Below the pieces are notes generated by a model that saw only the letters and a list, made by a program, of their open reading frames with translations, searched no databases and was not told the DNA's origin. The translations under genes were made by a program, and so were the position numbers. 64,000 bases of DNA from Ctenosaura bakeri (taxonomy: Eukaryota; Chordata; Lepidosauria; Squamata; Iguanidae), in the NCBI GenBank assembly GCA_948474755.1, contig CAOLHI010000560.1, positions 310,001-374,000 of the forward strand, given 5' to 3'. Of the stretch, positions 57,139 through 64,000 are shown in pieces. Within the stretch, counting starts at the first letter, position 1. Each line of letters starts with the position of its first letter.

Positions 57139-59246
57139 GTTAATAGGTCAGATGGCAGTTGATAGGGAGATCTCTGCTGAGATCCTGTAGAGATTTTGTC
57201 ATTCAGAGGAGAGAATACTGGGCTAAATTCAAAACGTGGTGGCTTCTTATGTGTCAGTAAAACAAAAGACTGGATATTTGCCAGGTTTTATGTTAACTTT
57301 TCCAGCTCAGAAAAGCACATCCAATCTGAAAACTTCATCAGGACAACATCCTTTTCCTTCAAAAAAGAGCTGATATAAATTATCTGAATTACGTTTATCA
57401 TGACATTAAATGCATCTAAAGTACAATGTGTTGAATCCTATTGATAGTTCACCCTAAAATAAACCACTGAATCAGTTCTTGAACAGTGAGTCAACACATA
57501 TGTAAATTCCACTGCTTCAATTTTACTAGTCTCGTTGAGACTACTAAAAGTGTTCAGGCCATTATGTGAGGCTTCAGTTAATCTTCCAGGCCAACATTCA
57601 ATGTTGTTTTAAGTTTGCATGAGAGCATATCTCCATCCACTGGGACTTGTGACTTAGAACAGATGGCATAATCTGAAACTGCTCAGTGTTTCAAAAGTTT
57701 TGCGCCATATGAGTGTGAATTGGGGACGGTGTGGGAAGTTATTTTGAAGGAACCAAAGTTCAAAGTTCTCAGGCTGGGTGGATGAATTACATGGTTAGTT
57801 GCCTGGTTTTCAGGTAGTAGCCTCAAAATAGCCTTAAAATAACAGCTGCTGTTGCATCTCTTATAGTTTTTCAGGGAGACAAGAATTTCAGGTGCAGAAC
57901 AGATAGAAATATTCAGTGCACTATTAGGATGCAATTCTTTATTTTAACTATTTGGGGAAATAGAGGCTATACATTATAGAAGCAGACATTCAAGAAACAG
58001 TAATAAGTTCTTCCTGAACACCCAAATCAAATGAGTAAATAGTTGCTTCTAGGATTTTCAATATAAATATCAGCCTTGCAATCTGTGTTGTACAAAAATA
58101 CAACCAAAATCCTCACCAACTCAAAGATGCTTTGGAGTGAACATATACTGTAATGCCAGTTAAACAAAGACGTATAGTTACACAGATGGGGTGACAATTC
58201 CCCAGATGACAATTCTTATCCCTGCTCACCATTTTTTAGGTGGTGACTTCTGGCTATCTGCAACCAAACTTAGTCGTAATGTTGCATTTAGGAGATTAGA
58301 GTATAATGGATCACAAAGCACACACACCACAAATCGGATACATTGAGGACTACAACTAGAATGCTACCAAGGGACCATGAGAATTGTAATCCAAAAAAGT
58401 AATTTTTCAAAGTGCTATCTCTCTCACACACATGCACAAACAAGCAATCTTCCAATGTATTTGCCTGATATGTAGAACACACACTATTTGCTATGTAATT
58501 ACTGGCAAATTAATAGTGTGATAGGAGATTCAGCCTAGAGTAACTATTGCCTACAGTACTAAAAGCATTTCAAATGATTTCAGTTATCTACTGTGCTTCA
58601 CCCAATAGCCTAAACTGCAGCAATGTGAACTTGCCAATTAATGTATTATCTAAATGAGATGAAATCTGACTAAATACTTTAAGCAATCATTTAACATTGT
58701 CATATGCATGGATTTCAGTCATGGGTTATTTGGATAAATGAAGTGCTTTTAGCAGTCTTTGGAAAGAAAATCCTAGCTCCATACTTGCACTTTACAACAA
58801 ACTGCCAATAAATTGCTAGCTTATTCTCTCTGTTATACATAGATAAATATAATATCTATAGTGGGGCATTGGCTAGGGAAGAGAATGGAGGTTTTCAGCA
58901 AGGTGTTGGGAAGCATTTCCCATCTTCCTTCGCCACTGGTTTTGCTGGCTGAAGCTAGATGCAGTCCAACAACATATGGCAGAGATCCGACACTGAGCAG
59001 GCAAAGCAAAAGTATCCACTCATGAGATTCTGTATCTTCCCTGAAACCCAGCAAAAGCCAAATCCTGGGAGGTGACCCCTAACTTGTGCTACTGCTTGCC
59101 AATGGGGAGAGGAGGAAAAGGGGGGGCAATTCAGATGGTGAAGAAGCAGCTGGTTGAAGAGAGGAAGAAACAACTTTGTTCAAACAGATATTCTTTGGTG
59201 GCAGTGGTGCCTGGTGTAAGCGGGGCAATGAATCCATTCCAAGTTT

Positions 59247-59921
59247 ATGCAAGCTTTAAATGAGCTCTCTGAAGTGTTGAACCTGTTTGGGGGAAGAGGG
59301 CTCAGCATCTTTAAAGTCTGGATTAAAACCTGGAGTGGATCTGCCACTCTGCTGACATGGAAGCCACAAGCCACTGTGTTCAAGAACCTGGAGCCTGGAA
59401 CAACCATGTCTGAATTGTCTCCCTTCTCTTTCTCCATCAGTAAGCAGCAGCAGTGGTCCTTCCTGGGACTTGACAGCTGGAAGGGGAGATTTTGGATAGA
59501 ATGCAAAGAGTTAGAGAATAATTCCCTGAACCCCATCCAAATGAAATGTAATCATCAGAAATCACACTTAATGCATACTTATGTCACTAGCAGGATGCTG
59601 TCTGTGGAGGACAATAGCTATTGCCCCTCATGTGAATTCAAACAAAACCAAGAGATGTGGCTTCACAAGAGCCAATTTTTGCAAATATATTTAATTAACA
59701 GCTGTGGCACATACAAAAAGTGGAAGTACATGAAACAGACATTACTATCATCTATAGTGTACATTTGGATAACTTACTTTGCCAGTTATTTAGCAGGAAG
59801 AAAAAGTTCTTTTTACATTGAAAAAAACTACCACCTCCTTCTCACCTGCAGCAGGTGCTTTTTATGCTGTCTGATGGGCTTCAGGGACCAGCACAAGTCC
59901 AGAGATTACCACTCTCTATAG
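59247..59921 (+). other. Unrecognised 224-codon open frame, probably non-coding
   Basis: This is the longest open frame in the upstream flank, with an overlapping 118-codon frame on the other strand (59180-59536). I see no signal peptide, no known domain, no splice-site context and no CpG island. The composition (rich in Ser, Lys, Cys and Trp, scattered) is not clearly protein-like. It could be a decayed repeat or chance. Confidence 0.2.
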
Positions 59922-61427
59922 CACTGCTGTAGCCCATTCTCTCACCTCTGCTCTGGAAGTTTGGGGGACGTATCAGAACACTATAAGATGAGAAGTCCTG
60001 ACAAGGGAGGGAAATGCCTAAATTTTAACTCAAACTCCTTGCATAATTGTGTATCTTCTATCAACAGACACCCAGAGCTCCAGAAAGATATTTTTGGACT
60101 ACAGTTCCCAGAATCCCCAAGCCAGACACTTTGCAGTCCAAAGTAGTAATGCTTCCAAAGTCTGAGGACACCTTATTGCAGACAGTTACCATCCTATAGG
60201 ATTAGCATGATATTTCTGTGTAGAATCTGACGGAAGCCTGCAAAATCAGAGACATCTTAGATCTGAGGAGAATAGTTCCCACAGACTAATGTTTTTACAG
60301 TAGCTTTAAAGCTGTTATCCTGCCTCCATAGGATACATGGTTAATAATATTGAATAAAATCATACACATGCCATAGTAATCTCTGCTTTAGAGAATTGGA
60401 TCCTGGATTCCAATTGAATTGAATTCTGAAAGTTTATGGTAGCAACCATTATTATTGACAATAAATTGAATGATCTGTCCAGAGCTATTGATTGCAAACC
60501 AAGGTAATAGCTTAGGCATGAATAATAGTAATATATGAATTGTCTGGATTTCCTTTGAAGCAGGCGGTACAGTAACTCCCAATTTTGAAGAGGCAAGTTA
60601 GCCACATTTTAAACTTCAGCTTGCCTCTTTGGGAATAGTGAGCCACTATAGGAGAAGAGAAAAAGAAAGAAATTCACTTCTATATATGCTGTGCAGTACT
60701 TAACAGTACATGTAAGTTACTTTGTTCATGATTACCCATAGCTTCATACATCTTAATCAAATTCCTTTTTGCATTTTCTGAACACCATGCGGAGCTGAAT
60801 TAGTTCACAGTATCCTTCAGATGCCAGTCAGCAGGTCTTTGGCTATGTCTCAGATTACAGTCTGCTGCTATAGCTTTGGTTTTGTTTTGCTTTCCATATC
60901 TAGAAATTCAGCAGTCCTTCTGATTCCACTTAAAAGATCAGCTTAACAGAAATGAGGGGAAAGCAGGTGTTATGCAAAGAGAAGTGATAAAGGACACACC
61001 ACACCACCAATGTTGTAGAAACCAGATTCACTGCAAAACACTCTTCAGGAAACAGACCTTAAATAACTTATAGGATACCCTATCAACTGCATGCCACTCC
61101 AGGGTATGACTTCACAGAGTAGCAACAATGATGTCATTGCATACAAACACAGACCTGGAATGTCAGATTCCTCCACAATCAGAGGTACTATCATAGCTTG
61201 AACTAGAGGCTGTTTTTAAAAGTCACATAAGCAGCATTTTTGGAAACAAAACCATAAAATTACCATTTGTTTAAGGACATTTATCAACTAATCTGCATAG
61301 TCCAAGGGAACATGTACCTCTCTTTCAGGGTGTATAAGGCTAAAAAGTGTTTTTAAAGGAAAGTTGTAAACTCGGTGATAAACTTTGCAAGAAACTTGAG
61401 TTTTAAACAAACAAGTAAATAAACAAG

Positions 61428-61646
61428 TCAACATGGTATGGTGTTTGTATTGTTGCAGTAGCATTCCAGGAAACCAGGGCTATACTTAGCTATAGACACC
61501 TACTGGGTGACTTTGAATAAGTTACACTCTCTCAACTTCAGAGGATAGCAATGACAAACCTCCTCTGAATAAATTTTGCCAAGAAAACCCATGACCAGGA
61601 CGCTATAAATCAGAGCTGAGTTGAAGACACATAACAACAGCAACAA
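61428..61646 (+). mobile_element. tRNA-derived SINE (Sauria-SINE-like)
   Basis: CAACATGGTATGGTGTTTGT, CACCTACTGGGTGACTTTGA, AAATTTTGCCAAGAAAACCC and the tail TTGAAGACACATAACAACAG follow the family order. Confidence 0.82.
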
Positions 61647-63305
61647 AGCAGAGAAACAATATAAGCAGCTGGATAATATACTTACTCATATATGTAGTTC
61701 CTCTGACTCAGTTCATTGATGAGAAGAGGTTGCTTGAACGAATGTACAGGGAGTCAGTCGAAGACATGTCCAACCAAGATTAGTGTTATCTTAATGAACA
61801 TCAGCCAGGAAAACAAAGCATTTATTAAGGACATGAGATGGGGCAAATGAAAGATGTGCAGACTATGTTGTCTGTTTGTGGTTAAAAAAAAAAATCTACA
61901 TGAAAATAAAGCAGTACATACCATTTCAATGTGCAGAATGTTTTATTTTCAGGGTCCACTTTCCACATCAGTGTTGTCTGTGTGAGGTGCAGAAGTGGGG
62001 ACCAGCATCTTAAGCAATGGTGGGAAACATAAGCAATCCAGACATTATTGGACTGCAACTCCTAGCAGCCCTACCCAACATAACCAATGGTGACAAATGA
62101 TGGGAGTCATATTCCTCCCAAATACTCAACAATATTTGGAGGGCCACACTTGTCAGTCCCTGATCCTGAGGAACCCCATCTTGAAGAAAGTCCAAACAGT
62201 CAACTGTTGCCTTAAGGAATACTTCCAATATCATTCTTCCAATTGTCTTTCTGTGGCAGGTGTGCCCACAGCTGTTCTCAACAGTTATTTTTCCTGTGAT
62301 GAAGGAGGGCAGGAGATAATGCAAGGGTTCTCTGAAAAAAAAAAATCATGAGAAGCTTCCAGGTCACTTAATTCTAAGCTAAGCAGGGAACAAGAAAACA
62401 TTGATTCCCTCCAGATGTTGTTGGGTTCAAGCTCCCATCAGTCCCAACCATCTTGTTCAATGTCCAGGTATGATAGAAGGAGCACTCACTACGTCAGGAG
62501 ATCACCAGTTCATTACCCCTACTTTAGACTGTCCAGCTGGTTGGAGAGCTTCTAAGGCCTGTTGTCCATTATTCCCTTTAGCCCAATTCTTATAAAAAGA
62601 TTTTTTTAAAAAAGTCTCTTGATTTACTTTCCCAAAGCTCAGTGAATCCAATACAGAACCTTGTGGATGTTCACTTCATTCACTTGAAATCCACATTAAA
62701 TTGGGCAGAAGCCCTTCATGTAATTAAATACTTTTAGTTATACTGCTCTTCTATCATTTAATTGTTTTCCATGTATCCAAACATTTAAGTAAAATGGTTA
62801 TATGGAGGATATGTGTGTGTGTATCTGTGTCTGTATGTATAAAGATAGATGTATCCATGCACATGGGTGTGGATACATCTAGAACTATCTGTCTATCTAA
62901 ACAGAAAGAAAGAGATTCTCCATACAACTACCTTATTTCTTCTAAGTCCTTCCTCAAAACTCAGATTGTTCAGGTAGCTCTTTGATCAACAATACTGTAT
63001 TGTAATGAAGCCAAAGTACATGAAACTTGACTACTCATGTATTTTCCTCCACTTATCTCTGTCCCAGTTTCATCTGTTGTTTCCCTGTTATATATTTTGG
63101 GCTGTAAGCTCCTTGAGGTAAAGAGCTATCTTACCTGTCCTTTGTAAAGTCTTATACAGTAATGGTGTTAGGTAAATATTTATAGAAAGAAAGAGACGGC
63201 AGGACAGAAGACAGGAAAATGAGCATTCATCATACCAGCAATATATGCTCTTGTAGTTGCATCCACATTTACCATCTTAGCATTACACTGATGTAATGTA
63301 ACAAA

Positions 63306-63815
63306 GGCCCTTTCCGCACCGGGGTAATAAAACGGTGCAGAGCAACCTCCGACGGAGGTCGTCTGCACTGTGGAGTGGATTGGGGCGGACTACTTTAGCG
63401 TAGTTCCGCGGACTACTTTAGCGTAGTTGGGGCGGACTACTTTAGCGTAGTCCGCACCTCAATCCGCTCCGAAGCGACCGGAAGTGGCGGTGCTCTGTGT
63501 TTTTTAAAAACCTTTTTTTTTTTTAAAAAAAGCACGGAGCGTGCAGCCCCGTGCAGCTCCGTCGCCGCACTCCAGTGCAGATTTGCAGGCGCGCACTAGT
63601 GCGTGCCTGCAGATCTGCCAGGGGTGGGCTTCCGGCTGGTGAGCTTCTCTGGTTGGTGGAGAGCGCCAGCTGGAAGCTGCCATTTTGGACGCCGGAGCCA
63701 CCATTTTGGATGCCACAGGAGTGTGGAGCAGTGAACTCGCGCTGCTCCGCATGGTGACGGACTTACCCAGCTGCCAGCAAGCTCCCCGTTTCTCCCTCCA
63801 CATGTGGAAAGGGCT
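63306..63815. mobile_element. GC-rich non-autonomous TIR element (TSD AAA) with internal tandem hairpins
   Basis: This 510-bp element starts GGCCCTTTCCGCACC and ends CATGTGGAAAGGGCT. It is flanked by AAA on both sides (63303-63305, 63816-63818). The interior is CpG-rich and has three copies of a 20-bp hairpin unit at 63385-63451. No transposase is present: open frames inside are short and on both strands. Its ends relate it to 5160-5945 and to the small GGCCATTTC MITEs. Confidence 0.85.
63385..63451. repeat. Three tandem copies of a 20-bp hairpin-forming unit
   Basis: The unit GCGGACTACTTTAGCGTAGT occurs at 63385-63404, 63408-63427 and 63432-63451. Each contains ACTAC and GTAGT around a TTTAGC loop; the third extends to GGACTAC/GTAGTCC. 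Confidence 0.9.
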
Positions 63816-64000
63816 AAAGAAAGTACAGTTCATTATTTTACTAAAATCAAAGAATGCTGACAGTTTTTTTTTCCTGATAGCCATATTGCTTAAAAATATA
63901 AACATCCCAGAAGGAATCTCTCTCATTTAGTGATTTCAAATATTTAATACACCCCATTCAGTTTGAAAACATCCCACAGCAACTTAATCAATAATGTATA

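Larger units (their letters stand above)
42392..64000. other. Upstream flank of DCLK1: no gene recognised
   Basis: I found no coding exon, RNA gene or promoter-like CpG island of a second gene here. Open frames are short (mostly under 100 codons), lack conserved motifs and often lie inside repeats. Stretches with nothing I can classify: 42392-43400, 43930-46190, 49520-51460, 55250-56910, 57140-61425 and 61650-63300, apart from scattered simple repeats and short foldbacks. The one longer frame (59247-59921) is listed separately. Confidence 0.7.

Noticed and set aside
63385..63451. CRISPR-like direct repeats
   Set aside because: Three short units with 3-4-bp spacers inside a eukaryotic transposon. 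Nothing prokaryotic is present.

Overview
This is a vertebrate nuclear window, almost certainly from a squamate reptile (lizard-like). It carries the 5' part of one gene, DCLK1 (doublecortin-like kinase 1), on the minus strand, inside DNA packed with reptile-type repeats: tRNA-derived SINEs ending in (CAA)n (Sauria-SINE-like), 5S-rRNA-derived SINEs, a CR1 LINE, L2-like LINE tails, Tigger and hAT DNA transposons, a solo LTR and many palindromic MITEs. There are no operons, ribosome-binding sites or CRISPR arrays.

Layout, read right to left in the sense of the gene. A CpG-rich, GC-box-rich promoter region lies at about 40.84-41.64 kb, with a predicted 5'-UTR exon 1 ending at a consensus donor at 40927. 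Intron 1 is about 8.7 kb. Exon 2 (31813-32201) carries the start codon and most of the first doublecortin domain. Intron 2 is about 21.4 kb and holds the CR1 LINE (18.18-21.13 kb), a decayed full-length Tigger transposon (23101-26372), a hAT element nested in a LINE tail (30147-30767) and two 475-bp Tigger-like MITEs. Exon 3 (10040-10386) completes the first doublecortin domain and encodes the first half of the second. Positions 1-10039 are the start of intron 3; the rest of the gene, including the kinase domain, lies off the left edge. From about 41.64 kb to 64 kb is the region upstream of DCLK1, in which I found no convincing gene. It holds a MITE cluster abutting the promoter, a solo LTR (46873-47716) and further transposon fragments.

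The most interesting signal beyond the gene is a family of terminal-inverted-repeat elements starting GGCC(A/C)TTT and flanked by 3-bp target duplications. Ten or more copies are present. Most are about 160-200 bp near-perfect hairpins. Two are larger, GC-rich relatives (5160-5945 and 63306-63815), one with an internal three-unit hairpin repeat. One copy is split by a SINE, and four sit side by side just upstream of the DCLK1 CpG island. All family names rest on reading the sequence and on recall of the families; no database search was possible.
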